Source: Neoarius graeffei
Lineage: Eukaryota; Chordata; Actinopteri; Siluriformes; Ariidae
Direction of reading: 5' to 3'
Assembly: GCF_027579695.1 (NCBI RefSeq)
Contig: NC_083583.1
Location: 22,433,599 to 22,497,598, forward strand
DNA length: 64,000 nt
The notes beneath the pieces were generated by a model that worked only from the letters and a program-made list of their open reading frames with translations, was not told the DNA's origin and searched no databases. The translations under genes were made by a program, and so were the position numbers. Below, piece by piece: positions 1 to 36,279 of the stretch. The first letter of the stretch is position 1. Every line of letters starts with the position of its first letter.

Positions 1-150
1 CCATCTCCACAGCCACATTTCAAAATCTTATGGTAGCCTTCCCAGAAGAGTGGAGGTTATAATAACAGCAAAGGGAAGATTAAATCTAGAATGGGATGTG
101 CACATGGGTGTGATGGTCAGATGTCCACATAATTTTGGTCATACTACAGC
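1..150 (+). mobile_element. Degraded 3' end of a Tc1/mariner-type transposon
   Basis: Reading the plus strand gives PRRVEVIITAKGRLNLEWD-like residues, which resemble the C-terminus of a common fish Tc1-like transposase. The text after it (GGTGTGATGGTCAGATGTCC then AATTTTGGTCATA) resembles the terminal repeat of that family, which ends in 'CTTTTGGCCATATAGTGTA'. The 5' part lies outside the window. Confidence 0.55.
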
Positions 151-354
151 GTGGCTTTATAGACACATGCTGATGACAAATTAAAGGAGAAACAACTGAC
201 TCTCCCATGCTGTGCAGGCATTTAATTATGTAGCTGTGGTTTAGTTCCCTTTGACCCCTTCCACCTGATCACATCTATCTAATGAAACATTTCTCTCTCA
301 ATGGGAACGGTCTCTCTCAGAATGACTCCGCTCACATTCACAGGGCATGACGGT

Positions 355-545
355 TCACTGAATGGTCTGATGGGTAGGAATACGATTTCAATTATGTGCT
401 ATGTCCGTCATGCTCACCAGATCTCAACCCAGTTGAACACCTATGGGAGACTTTATAGTGATGTGTGAGATCAACCACACTCATCCTAACACCAGTTGAG
501 GAATTATCTTTTGGAAGAATAGTGTTCATTCTTCCTGTGCAGCAC
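355..545 (+). mobile_element. Degraded Tc1/mariner transposase 3' fragment
   Basis: At about 405-455 the plus strand reads SPDLNPVEHLWETL, the block with the last catalytic acidic residue of Tc1-type DDE transposases. A following stretch reads LTPVEELSFGRIVFILPVQH. Stops and the missing 5' part show it is dead. It lies just downstream of cfap410. Confidence 0.6.
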
Positions 546-689
546 TGAGGTTGTTAATGGTTGATAATTTTTTTTCCATTGATTTGCTACCTGTCTTGTA
601 TTTGTTACCGAGCAAGGATTTTTTTTTTTAAATCAAAATGCTATTACATGTTGCTGGTTATTCTGTGTGGAGTAGTAATTAGCTCTAAT

Positions 690-3600
690 TCAGTGGTGAG
701 CAATTGGTATTTTCTCTTTATGTCTACTGTGACCTCTGAGTCTGTTCGCTGTAGCGCACTGAACAGTTTTCAGCTCCTCCATGTCCAGGTCCTTCAGCAG
801 GAGCAGAACAGCTTCCAGAGTGTGACTCTATATACACACACACAATGTTTGAAATTACACTGAAATCATTAATGCTAATAACACATTTTGATTGTGAATC
901 AGTTCCAATATTATACAAGGAAACTTTACACCTGCCAAGACTTTGCAAGCAGAAATTAGAAATGTTAAATATAGACTGACCTTTTTCTTCATGGAGGACC
1001 CTGTGTCTCGTGAAGATGAAAATTTCTCTCTAGGCATTGGCTTCATTCCCAACTGCGCATGGATTTTACTGAAGACAAAACAAAAAACATGACTCAAAGA
1101 TTGTTCACTAGTAATATTTTAGCAGCAAATTAGCTTGGCCTTGTATAAAAAGGACTGTCATTAAACTTGGCTTAGAGGAAAATAAATAACTAAAAAAAAA
1201 AAAATTTATACATAAAATTTTGACCACAGCATTATTGTTGGTGCCAGACATGCTGGTCTGGGTATTTCTATAACTGCTGATCTCCTGGAATTTTCACACA
1301 CACAAGTTTCTAGGGTTTACTAAGAATGGTGTTGGAAAAAAACAAACAAAAAAACCCCCACATCCGGTAGGCAGCAGTTCTGCAGACAGAAACACCATAT
1401 TGATGAGAGAGGTCAATGAAGAATGGTCAGATTGGTTTAAGCTGATAGAAAGGCTACAGTAACTCAACCACTCTGTACCAACTTTGGTGAGCAGAAAAGC
1501 ATCTCAGAGTGCACAACACACCAAACCTTGGGGTGGATGAGCTACAACAGCAGAAGGCCATGTTGTGCTCCACTTCCGTCAGCCAAGAACAAAAACATTA
1601 GGCTGCAGTGGGCACATGCTCACCAAAACCAGACAGTTAAAGACTGGAAAAACGTAACCTGGTCTGATGAATCCTGATTTGTGCTGAGGCACAGACATGG
1701 TGGAGGCAGAATTTGGCACCAACAGCATGAATCCATGGACCCAATCTGCCTTGGGTCAACAGTCTAGGCTAGTGGAGGTGGTGTAATGGTGTGGGGAGTG
1801 GTTTTTTTGACACACTTTGGGCCCATTAATACCAAATCAATCAATCTCTTGAATGCCACAGCCTGTTTGAGTATTGTTGCTGACAATGTGCATCCCTTCA
1901 TGGCCACAATTTACCCATCTTCTAATGGCTACTTCCAGTGTAATAAATGCACCATGCCACCAAGCAAAGGCCATCTCAAACTGGTTTCATGAACATGACA
2001 AGGAGTTCAGTGGCCTTCCCAGTCACCGGCTCTGAATCCAAAAGAACACCTTTTGGATGTGATCGAACGGGAGATTCGCAGCATGAAAGATCTGTAGGAA
2101 TTGCGTGACATGAATAATCATGTCAGCATGGACCAGAATCTCAAAGGAATATTTTCAACATGTTGTGGAATCCATGCCATGAAGAACTGAGGCTATTTCT
2201 GAGAGCAAAGGAAGGCCCTACCCAGTATTAGTATAGTGTTCCTAATATAGTGCTTGATAAGTGTTTTCCTTGTTCGGTTGTGTAAATCATAGTATCCTGC
2301 TGTCACTACATGGATTATGTTTGTAGGTTATACAGTGGTTAATGGTGGCTTGCATAAGAGCACTGGAATAACACGACCTTGCAATATTTTCAAAGGACCA
2401 TGGAGCTGGTGGTGTTGTATGAGGTAAAGACTGACCTGCATTTATAGGACAGAAACCTATGATCAGGAACTTCAGAGGTTTTTTTTTTTTGGCAGGTCCC
2501 AGCACTTTTATTACAAAAGCCAATATGGTGATAAATAACGTATTGTAGCTTTGCTGGAGCAATAGTGACCAAGTCAGACATCAAAGTTCTTGTGTGTATA
2601 AACATCTAACCCCAAGGATGAAATATCCATGTAAAAACAATAAGAAAAAACAGGAATGGATGTCCCTGAACAAGCTACTACTATCTTTAGTAGCTTCCTC
2701 TTCTCGCCCTCTATTTTTCCACAATAATCTTGAGTTTTTCCTTTTATCTGCTGTATAAAGTTCCAAGTAGCCTACATAAACCCGAGTGGTTCAAAGACAG
2801 ACTAAAAACACAGCATCGACTCACTTGGCCTCCTCCATACTGTAATTGAGAGGGTCGTACTCGGAGTCTGCCTCTGTGTGGCCATTGGTAGAGCTGGCTG
2901 TGGCAGGACCTGCAGGATTGATCACTTCCTCTCCTTCCAAAGCAAGTGCAAGCTCTTCTTCAGTCACAACTAAACAAAAGAGGTGCCATTAAAGGAAGTG
3001 GTGAAGGGACCAGTCATATCAAATAGAACTTCATCACTACAGGTACAGCAATTAGTTTCATTCACCATTTGAAAATCGCAAATAATCTGAGTTGGGGAGC
3101 ATAAGACAACATTTAGGGTATAGATTAACTTTGAGCTTGATCACAATGTATAATGTAGCTGAACGTAGTAATGCTGTTGCCACACTAGCACCCTTTTTCC
3201 ATCTACATGGTAATGAAGCTGTTAAAAAGGTTTTGCAGAATAAACACACTTGAATCTACATAATTTAAAACAATGTTGAAATGGGTGCATTTGATCAATA
3301 AAGGGATGAAGACAAAATACAAAAGTGCAGGAAAGATAAGAACATGGTATCACTCATTTGGTGCACATTTTAGAGCTTGGTATCTGCCTCACTCTTACCC
3401 ACCCTGGTTGTCTAGTTTTTGCAGACCAGGCAGGTTCCTCAGCACGGTCAAACGGTACTTCACTGGGTCTGCGTCACAGCACGGGTTTTCCGCCAGCCAC
3501 AGAACTTTGAGACAGGTGAGGTTTTTAAGATGGCTCAGCTCTGAGAGACTCTGGATGTTGTTTCGCCTCAGGTAAAGCTCGGTCAGGTTCTGACAAGTGG

Positions 3601-4230
3601 CGATGTGCTCCAGAGAGGATATATTATTTGCGCTGAGAAAGAGAAATGGTTCTTAACCATTTGAAATACTTGAAACTGGCCTTCTGTTATAAGAAATAAC
3701 AGCAGAGATGATGCAGAAAATTATTCTCCATTATAGCAATCCTACCTTAATGTTAAGACTTCAACATTAGGAATTTCAGTGAATATTGAGATCTGAGGAT
3801 ACACATCACAAAATATCACTTCAGAAGGCAAGAAAGAATGAAAATAAAACGGGTTACGTTGAAAAATTACTTACATCTGTCAGGTTGCAGCCCCTACAAC
3901 ACAGAAATAAAATTTTGAGTAGCATGGAAATGTAATCAGCCTTAAGATAGGGAAAAAGTGCTCCATGTGTGTAGACCAGCTGTTTCCCCAATGCAGCTTA
4001 AATGACTTTCACTAAATAAAGCACAATTTTGGCCTTCTCTTTAGACTGGATGCTGGTGCTAAACTTCTTTGTCCTGTAAGCTAGCTAGCTAGCCTGTGTT
4101 AGCAACCCAGCTAGTGAAGTTAATACAAACTAGTTAAATCAAGCACAACATACCAGCAATTCAACATTTTTACGCTTTCAAGGTCCGACGCTTTGGCCCG
4201 TGAGAGAACAAGTTTCTGAGTTAATTTCAT
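690..4230 (-). CDS. cfap410: CFAP410 (C21orf2), ciliary leucine-rich-repeat protein, 8 coding exons
   Basis: Coding exons on the minus strand: 4154-4230, 3875-3893, 3746-3792, 3403-3632, 2825-2969, 981-1068 and 690-827, where 3875-3893 is a 19-nt microexon. This list has seven exons; the count of eight includes a presumed untranslated first exon that I did not locate. All phases join and give 247 residues (human about 256). The N-terminus [20 protein letters not shown] and the leucine-rich repeats (residues about 20-125, with [17 protein letters not shown] and LWLAENPCC) match the human protein closely. An acidic linker follows ([14 protein letters not shown]), then a C-terminal helix ([20 protein letters not shown]) matching the human oligomerisation domain. 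The family works at the basal body with NEK1 and SPATA7 in ciliogenesis and DNA repair. The last two exons lie beyond a 1.7-kb intron invaded by a Tc1-like element. Start chosen by homology; the frame is intact. Confidence 0.95.
1215..2270 (+). mobile_element. Tc1-like transposon, degenerate, in cfap410 intron
   Basis: Plus-strand pieces read [20 protein letters not shown] (Tc1 catalytic core around the first Asp), then [11 protein letters not shown], and after frame changes DVIEREIR-like residues. Several stops and frameshifts break the gene. It sits in the intron between cfap410 exons 2825-2969 and 981-1068 and runs opposite to the gene. The terminal repeats are not clear, so the limits are approximate. 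Confidence 0.7.
2271..2824. other. Rest of cfap410 intron, no feature recognised
   Basis: AT-rich intronic sequence with a T12 run near 2480. I see no conserved coding or repeat match here. The donor of the cfap410 exon at 2825 (CAA then GTGAGT on the minus strand) borders it. Confidence 0.4.
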
Positions 4231-4339
4231 TATGGAAACACACTGTATTATCACAAATATTTCTATATAAATCCTAAACACACATTAGCTTGCTTGGTAG
4301 CCATCACGTCATTTAGCGTTACTGCCAAACAAACAACAT

Positions 4340-4350
4340 TGCGCATGCGC
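4340..4350. promoter_or_regulatory. NRF-1-like palindrome, promoter copy 1
   Basis: TGCGCATGCGC is a perfect match to the NRF-1 consensus. It lies 110 bp upstream of the cfap410 ATG, with a CRE-like CACGTCA about 30 bp away. NRF-1 sites are common in TATA-less housekeeping and ciliary gene promoters. Binding is inferred. Confidence 0.6.
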
Positions 4351-4630
4351 CTGATCTACCGGCTGGAATTACTAATCAAATCCGCTAGAGGGAGACATTT
4401 AATAGTATTTTCTAACACATTGGCAAGTCTGCAATTCCTTTAATGTTTTTAACAAAGATCAATGAATTAAATTGATATCTCACGTTATTTTTTGTGTCAT
4501 AGCGTAAAGTAAGGCAACTAGTACAGCACGATATTCGTCATCACTTGATGATGTATTCTTTATAAAGCTTTGACAATCTAGATTGTTTGTTGGCCATCAC
4601 GTCACAGCGCTACTGCCAAACAAGCAACAC

Positions 4631-4641
4631 TGCGCATGCGC
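4631..4641. promoter_or_regulatory. NRF-1-like palindrome, promoter copy 2
   Basis: A second exact TGCGCATGCGC in the second tandem unit, about 400 bp from the cfap410 start. CATCACGTCA is again on its left. Confidence 0.45.
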
Positions 4642-4703
4642 CAGAACACCCGGCTGCAATACCAAATCAAACCGCTAGAGGGACACGGCATAATACTGTA
4701 TTT

Positions 4704-5078
4704 CATCTCATCTCATCTCATCTCATTATCTCTAGCCGCTTTATCCTTCTACAGGGTCGCAGGCAAGCTGGAGCCTATCCCAGCTGACTACGGGCGAAAG
4801 GCGGGGTACACCCTGGACAAGTCGCCAGGTCATCACAGGGCTGACACATAGACACAGACAACCATTCACACCTACGGTCAATTTAGAGTCACCAGTTAAC
4901 CTAACCTGCATGTCTTTGGACTGTGGGGGAAACCGGAGCACCCGGAGGAAACCCACGCGGACACGGGGAGAACATGCAAACTCCGCACAGAAAGGCCCTC
5001 GCCGGCCCCGGGGCTCGAACCCAGGACCTTCTTGCTGTGAGGCGACAGCGCTAACCACTACACCACCGTGCCGCCCTG
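4704..5078 (-). mobile_element. Mermaid-like tRNA-derived SINE
   Basis: Read on the minus strand: head GGCGGCACGGTGGTGTAGTG with pol III A box (TGGTGTAGTGG) and B-box-like GGTTCGAGCCC, a conserved body, and a GATGA-type tail. Flanking CTGTATTTCA repeats are a target site duplication. It splits the second copy of the cfap410 promoter unit. First of seven full copies in the window. Confidence 0.85.
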
Positions 5079-5206
5079 CTGTATTTCAGACATTTCATAA
5101 ACATACTTTGGCAATACTGTAATTCCTTTAACGGTGTACCAATAAAGCTAATTGAATTTAATTAATTTGACATGACAAACATGTTGATATTTCTAGTCAT
5201 TTGAAG

Positions 5207-6509
5207 CAGGGGCGTCGCCAGAAATTTTGGGCCCCATGAAAGATTAGAATTTTGGGCCCCCCAACTTTGCCCACCCTCGTCACAATTGCACTATTGTCAT
5301 TATTTGACTTTTGATAGCCCATGGACCTTGAGTTTGTGACTTTGTTATTACATTTAGCCAATGGTTGAAACCAATGGTTTAGAACGTGTGAACATTCCAC
5401 ACACGTAACTATGTCAAACACTTGACTGGTGTCCGTTATTAGTGTAACGGGTTTATTTTTTTCCACTTGCCATTGTGTGTAGTGGTGGGGAAATTCTGCG
5501 CTGGCCCTTTAAGAGCGCAGGTAGTTATGGGAACGAGGCGCTGGCCTCTTTCAGTTCGTTTTGGAAATAAAGCGCCAATGCCACTGGACGTTTGCAGCCC
5601 GTCCTCAGCAGTGTATTTGTGTCTCATTTCTTCAGAATAAAAAGACTGGTGAACAACACAACGCAACGTCTGTTACATTAGCAACACTTTAATCTAGCAA
5701 ACTGTATATGGCGCTCGCTCATTAAAAACTTCAATCCTAAAGCATTTATGGGTTGTATTGCTGCTTACTTCCTTCTCCAAAGGGGGGGTTCAGTGGTTTG
5801 GTACGGCGGAGGTCCCCCTGAGGCTGAATCTCTGCATATTTAGGGCACCCCATTAGTTATGAAACTGGTTATTAACACTAGTTATTAGCACCAGCATAAC
5901 GTAATATTTCATCTTGTTTATCACACAAGTCAGTTCAGTTATTAAAATGGAAAAAATGTCACTGTACAAACTGTAAAAGTGTTCTCTTGATAGGCTAATC
6001 CAACCACGTTCATACTGTTCATTTACCATTCGCTAATATTTTGAACACACGTGAGCGATAGCTACCTTTCTTTGGGAAAAACTGAGTGACCAGTTGCCTG
6101 CCTCTCCGGTCCCTCTCAGCTTTCAGCTGCCTTTCTTAACGTTTTTGACAGCCACTCTTCATATTTAGCGATCATAGACTGTACGCACTCCACTGCTGGC
6201 TGCTGCACCGCAACACAGCAGCAAGTAGCGTTGCACTGATCAGCACGCAGATTTAACGCATCGCGCTTCTACCAGAACTGGACCGTACCATTTCGCAAAA
6301 GGGGGAGGGTTAAATGACAATATGTTGAAGAACTCAAGAAATAGACAACCTTGTTTAATTAGCTCATTTTACCAGATGGAACATTGCATTGTTATTTCAA
6401 AAGTCTTATTAAAATCATTAAAAGCGTATTATCAGCCCCTTAAAGGGCCCCATGGCAGTGCTGGGCCCCTAGAATTGTTCTAACCTTTCCCCCCCTGGCG
6501 GCGCCCATG
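5207..6509. mobile_element. Non-autonomous hAT element
   Basis: Terminal inverted repeats CAGGGGCGTCGCCAG and (reverse complement of the right end) CATGGGCGCCGCCAG. An 8-bp target duplication ATTTGAAG flanks it at 5199-5206 and 6510-6517. Both are hAT hallmarks. No transposase frame is seen. It holds a solo LTR at 5443-5677. Confidence 0.85.
5443..5677. mobile_element. Solo LTR of an LTR retrotransposon (fossil)
   Basis: A 235-bp segment starting TGTAACGG and ending TGTTACA, with TG..CA ends, internal AATAAA signals and a 4-bp TTAG duplication on each side. It fits a solo LTR left by recombination between two LTRs. The family (Gypsy or retrovirus-like) cannot be told without an internal part. 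It is nested in the hAT element and so is younger than it. Confidence 0.65.
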
Positions 6510-6596
6510 ATTTGAAGTACTCTATAAATCCGAAAGACAATCTAGCTTGCTTAGTTGCAATCACGTCACTTCGTGTTACTGCCAGACAAGTGACAT

Positions 6597-6607
6597 TGCG
6601 CGTGCGC
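6597..6607. promoter_or_regulatory. NRF-1-like site, promoter copy 3
   Basis: TGCGCGTGCGC, one base from the palindrome, in the third unit. It is now 2.4 kb from cfap410 and about 950 bp upstream of the pfkl start codon, so it could serve either gene or none. Confidence 0.35.
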
Positions 6608-7290
6608 CTGAACTGAACTGACCTGCAACTGCTAACAAAACCACTAGAGGGAGACATTTCACATTCGCTTATTTGTGTCGTAGTTTAAAAATAGGGCAAC
6701 TATATAGTACAGCACAGCATTCCCAGTTACTTGTTTTTTTGTTTAAGCTGTGTATTTAAGCGAATGCAAATCAAAATGCATGACTTTTCACGTTTTTTTT
6801 AAGTAATTGCACTTTTTCACAGGAGTAGCCTAAAGGTTAAGCAGTCCCAAAAGAACCTGGAGTGTCAGTGTGTTAGTGTTGAGAAGAGGTTTAAATGCTA
6901 CACCCCACTGAAAATCCGACAACCACTTCATCTAAAAGGGGGGCTGCATTTTCCTCTTCTGCTACACAATTAATGCACTATTAAGTGTCAGATCATCCAT
7001 GTGAACTGTTGTCAGCACGAACACCGCCTCTGGGTTTATTTAATACACGGAATTCTGATTATTGTGCAATTTTCTGCAGTATTTATCATTAACTGTGTGC
7101 TCATGAGGACCTCGATTGACCCAGATATTGCGATTAACTTCTACGATAGAAATAATACTGATATTCAAGTTTGCATTTAGTAAACAAATTTATATGTATG
7201 TGCACTGCATAAAATAATATGCAATGCTTTAATACTTTCGACAGAATATTTCCATTATGTTAATGCATCACACCGTGCACTGAAAAGAAA

Positions 7291-7313
7291 CCACACACAC
7301 ACACACACACACA
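7291..7313. repeat. (CA)n microsatellite
   Basis: About eleven CA units upstream of pfkl. Confidence 0.85.
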
Positions 7314-7476
7314 TCTCCAACCCTTAAACAAACGTGCATTGCAAATAAAGAGGCGGAGCAGCAGCAGGGAGAGCAGCAGCAGTGAATCTTCTGAATGCTG
7401 AAAAGATCACTGCATGACCAACAGTGGTCTTAGCGAGGCAGACTTATCTGTTTTATCAGATTAAAAGCACCGGGTG

Positions 7477-7484
7477 TATAAATA
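7477..7484 (+). promoter_or_regulatory. Possible TATA box of pfkl
   Basis: TATAAATA lies 69 bp upstream of the pfkl ATG, which would leave a 5' UTR of about 45 nt. The motif alone is weak evidence. Confidence 0.3.
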
Positions 7485-7552
7485 TTGCTGTAGACTCAGG
7501 ATCTTGGAGATCAAGAGGTTACCAGGGTTTGTGTGCAGAAATCTTGTGCATC

Positions 7553-32790
<25,238 letters not shown>

Positions 32791-33601
32791 AGAGCTCAAA
32801 CCAGGCACCAGCACTAACAACCCTGACTACAATAATTACTGATTATACTAATTACAGTATATCCCAGATTCATCTCTTCAAAGTCAATAAATCCAGTGAC
32901 AACCATCAAAACAGTGCTTACCTCGGTAGCTTATTTTGTTTACCTATTATGTTTTTGTGCCCTCATGACATGCTTTTCATCACGTTTTCTGTGAATGTCA
33001 GTCTAAAATACTGGATTTCTTTCCTCTACTCACAGATGGAAGTGTGGCGTGTTTGTATCTTTTGATGTCAATTTAGTGTTAAATACCGTAACAGTACATG
33101 TGTATTATGTAGTATTTATTGTGAGTCTAGTCATGGAATCATGGCCTGTAATTAAAATACTGCAAAATAATCTGAAATTACTGGAGGGGTTTTTAAACTG
33201 AATTCTAAATTATAAATGCATTAAAACTATAACATTTTTCTAATATTCGCTAGATCTGTGAAGCAACAGATCTCATTTCAAAATGAATTTATCAGCCTTT
33301 GGAAGAGAAGTCTAAATGTTTATAAGTACAGTTAGTGTAACTTGCTATTTTTTTGGAGATTGAAGTTCACTTTTTAAATTTGAATGAATGCTGTTTTAGG
33401 TTATATGTTCTAGTTATGCTTTCCAATGAGCATTTTCAACAGATAGCAAAATATGTTTTGATGATTTGGTCAATTATTGATGATTCCATATTGTATAAGT
33501 TTTGTTTGTATGTTCATTTGACAATTCAAATCCACTGTAACATGCAATCTGAGTGATCAGCTGTCCTTTCTCTGTTTATTTCATTATTCTGTAGGAATGT
33601 T

Positions 33602-33607
33602 AATAAA
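33602..33607 (+). terminator. pfkl polyadenylation signal
   Basis: AATAAA about 810 nt after the stop codon. An earlier AATAAA near 32887 is an alternative. The 3' UTR is AT-rich. Confidence 0.5.
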
Positions 33608-33639
33608 TTGCATTAATTGTTGTATTTACTTTTGTCCTG

Positions 33640-34790
33640 GATTTAATTTCATAAACACAGAGCTGACGACAAAAAGATCAGTGGGGTATTCCAAGCACAT
33701 GGTTTAGTGGCAAACCTGAGGAGGTTTTGAATAAGTGGTAACCCTCACCATTGAAAAGCCCCGTGGCTTTGTTTTGCTAGGAGAATGAAGCCGTATGGCT
33801 CTTCTATTAGGAGAGTTATCACCTTATTCGGAGTTAACTTACTCAGGTTTAGAGACAAACCTACCGTAAGTAAGTTAACCTAAATGATAGCTAGTTTTAA
33901 ACTAAGTGGTTCAATAAATATATCGTATGCAGGATTTGTGGACGTGAACCTGACAAATCCTGATTTACATCAGTTTAAATTATGCCTTAATTCAATTATT
34001 TTGTTAAATATGCTCATTTAATTTATTTGGTTCATCCACATCACATCTACTTGGTAGTGTTAAAAAAAAATGTGCACTGTTTGTCATGGATTGTTAAACC
34101 CATGAATTTGTCATGGGTTGTTAAGCTTTTTACAGCCAGGGTCCCTTTAACTGTTTAAAAAAAAATCACAGATCCCCTCAGTACAGGTTTGTTTTTACAA
34201 AAAAAAAAGATTCATAATTAATGTGTACAGTAATATTTTGGCTATTTATTGGAGCCAGAGAGGTTATTTATTTATGAAATTTCCACATACAGAATATTTT
34301 AGATTCCAACTGACATTTATTTATAGGCATAACTTTATTATTGTAAGCTGTGGTTTCCACCATTGTCATAAAATTAGAAAATGACAGACTGTGGTTATGC
34401 TTCATGGACCCCTGGAGGAACCTGGACCCCATTTTGAGAACCACCGACGTGAACAAGCACACAACAGTTGTTTGTGTGTGTGGTGGTTTTTTTTTTTTTA
34501 CATTTTTTTTTTTTTCCCCCCCACTGGTATCACTGGTATCAGGCACAGCAGTGTTTCTGGGTTTTTAAACATTTTGTTGTCACTGTTAGGGTGAAGACAC
34601 AGTCCATCAATCAAAAGTACCTAACCAACCAATCCTGTGGTCAGAAAGTGATCCTGATCAAGAGCTTAGGGATTATTAATACAAATTGTGCAAAAAATTA
34701 GCTACATGGCCTAAGGTAGACTAACAAGATAAATATTTATAATAGAGTAAGTGAAGTGTTAAAAAAAAAATCCTGCAACACTGTCACAGC
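33640..34790. other. Spacer between pfkl and rpl37a, old repeat remnants
   Basis: At 33680-33900 sequences such as GTGGGGTATTCCAAGCACAT and GAGTTAACTTACTCAGG resemble ends of a fish MITE. At 34110-34450, AGCCAGGGTCCCTTTAACTG and TTCATGGACCCCTGGAGGAA suggest another. No gene is seen. Confidence 0.3.
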
Positions 34791-34792
34791 AT

Positions 34793-34945
34793 GGTCGGGT
34801 AGTGTAGTGAATAGCGTCACTGCCTCAGCTTGACGATCCCAAGTTCAATTCTCAGCTCGGATGAGCGTGCACTGAGTTCACTTCACAGTGGTTCCATGGT
34901 GTAAACGTTAGCACTCTGAATCCAGCCATTTGAGGTCACATTTCA
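34793..34945 (+). mobile_element. Degenerate tRNA-derived SINE
   Basis: GGTCGGGTAGTGTAGTGAAT (A-box-like) and AAGTTCAATTCTC (B-box-like) at tRNA spacing, then an unrelated body. Confidence 0.45.
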
Positions 34946-34969
34946 TTGGAACCTATCAATTTGGGCAAT

Positions 34970-35140
34970 GATGGATTAATGGTGAAGGTTCTGGGTTACT
35001 GATCAGAAGGTTGGGAGTTCAAGCTCCACCAAGCAGGGCACTGTATCTGTGCTCTGACCCCAAACTTCAAAACAAACTGGGATATGTGAAGAAAAGAATT
35101 TCACTCTGCTGTAATGTATATGTGGCAAACAAAGACTTAA
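34970..35140 (+). mobile_element. tRNA-derived SINE, third family
   Basis: AAGGTTCTGGGTTACTGATC followed by a B-box-like GGGAGTTCAAGCTCC and the tail AAAAGAATTTCACTCTGCTG..ATGTGGCAAACAAAG, a widespread fish SINE tail. Confidence 0.6.
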
Positions 35141-35216
35141 CCTGAAACATTCATAGTAGCAACATACACTGCTGTAGTGGGAATGGACCACTGCCAAATA
35201 ATATCTGACCAGTGAT

Positions 35217-35302
35217 GGTAGGGAAATCCTGTCGTTATTTCGTAAAGACTGACCATAGATCCATGGTCGGTCTTTACGAAATAACGACAGGATTTCCCTA
35301 CC
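35217..35302. repeat. 86-bp near-perfect hairpin
   Basis: Two 40-bp arms (35217-35256, 35263-35302) are reverse complements with one mismatch, which as RNA would be a G-U pair on one strand, around a 6-bp loop AGATCC. The left arm starts GGTAGGGAAATCCTGTCGTT. No terminal features tie it to a named element. Confidence 0.9.
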
Positions 35303-35391
35303 GAGATGTAGAACTGAAAGGTACAAGCGGAGCTTTTTTCCGGCTATGGCCTTTTTAAATTCTAAATTTTAAAATTAAATTAAATTATTTT

Positions 35392-35765
35392 GGGCGGCAC
35401 GGTGGTGTAGTGGTTAGCGCTGTCGCCTCACAGCAAGAAGGTCCGGGTTCGAGCCCCGTGGCCGATGAGGGCCTTTCTGTGCGGAGTTTGCATGTTCTCC
35501 CCGTGTCCGCGTGGGTTTCCTCCAGGTGCTCCGGTTTCCTCCACAGTCCAAAGACATGCAGGTTAGGTTAACTGGTGACTCTAAATTGACCGTAGGTGTG
35601 AATGTGAGTGTGAATGGTTGTCTGTGTCTATGTGTCAGCCCTGTGATGACCTGGCGACTTGTCCAGGGTGTACCCCGCCTTTCGCCCGTAGTCAGCTGGG
35701 ATAGGCTCCAGCTTGCCTGCGACCCTGTAGAAGGATAAAGCGGCTAGAGATAATGAGATGAGATG
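35392..35765 (+). mobile_element. Mermaid-like SINE
   Basis: Plus orientation, full length, with the GATGAGATG tail. It lies 90 bp after the hairpin. Confidence 0.9.
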
Positions 35766-36279
35766 TATGTAACATAATATATATTTTTATTGTAATTTTT
35801 TACAGTAATGTAAACATGTATTTCACTATGTGCTAAAACATGTATAATAAACCCTCATTATTATTATTATGGTCCAGATGGACTACAAAGTGATAGAGTA
35901 CTTGATTGGTAATGGATAAAATGATCAAACGTGTATAGGTTTAAAATGGGAATTGAGCATTTGCATAATGAATATTTACTCATTTGTTATATGTTTTAAC
36001 AGTTATAATAGATATGAAAGTATATCAGAGACCACTAAAACCAAGAAGCATAAATTCACAAAAGAAAAAGCGTGCACTGTGCTAAACAAAGCTTCGCGTA
36101 ATAAACCCCTTTTTTCCAACTCATTTGGATTTGACACTTCATTGGTTCAGAAAGTTTCATTATCCCATCACTGTCTAATACCATTTTTATAAAGTGGTCT
36201 GAATTTCTTCAGGATCATTCATTGTTAACTAGTCGGTCCTCCGAAATCCCAGAATTCCTCGCGGTTGTGGATGGTAAAC

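Larger units (their letters stand above)
4255..6740 (-). repeat. Triplicated promoter-proximal unit of cfap410 (about 290 bp each)
   Basis: Three diverged tandem copies begin near 4255, 4550 and 6515. Each runs from a TATAAATCC/TATAAAGC-like start through CATCACGTCA, TACTGCCA, an NRF-1-like palindrome and CCGCTAGAGGG to GGCAACTA..AGTACAGCAC (the last part in copies 1 and 3). Copy 1 begins 25 bp upstream of the cfap410 start codon. Copy 2 is split by a SINE. A hAT element sits exactly at the junction between copies 2 and 3. Confidence 0.8.
6741..7552 (+). promoter_or_regulatory. pfkl upstream region
   Basis: Contains a (CA)n run at 7291-7313, a purine-rich GGAGCAGCAGCAGG stretch near 7353, and a TATA-like motif at 7477-7484. 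No coding match. It is the likely pfkl promoter and 5' UTR, inferred from position only. Confidence 0.4.

Noticed and set aside
4741-5058. Open frames that recur with near-identical protein (KDMQVRLTGDSKLTVGVN..) at seven places
   Set aside because: They are chance frames across the Mermaid-like SINE, repeated because the SINE is repeated.
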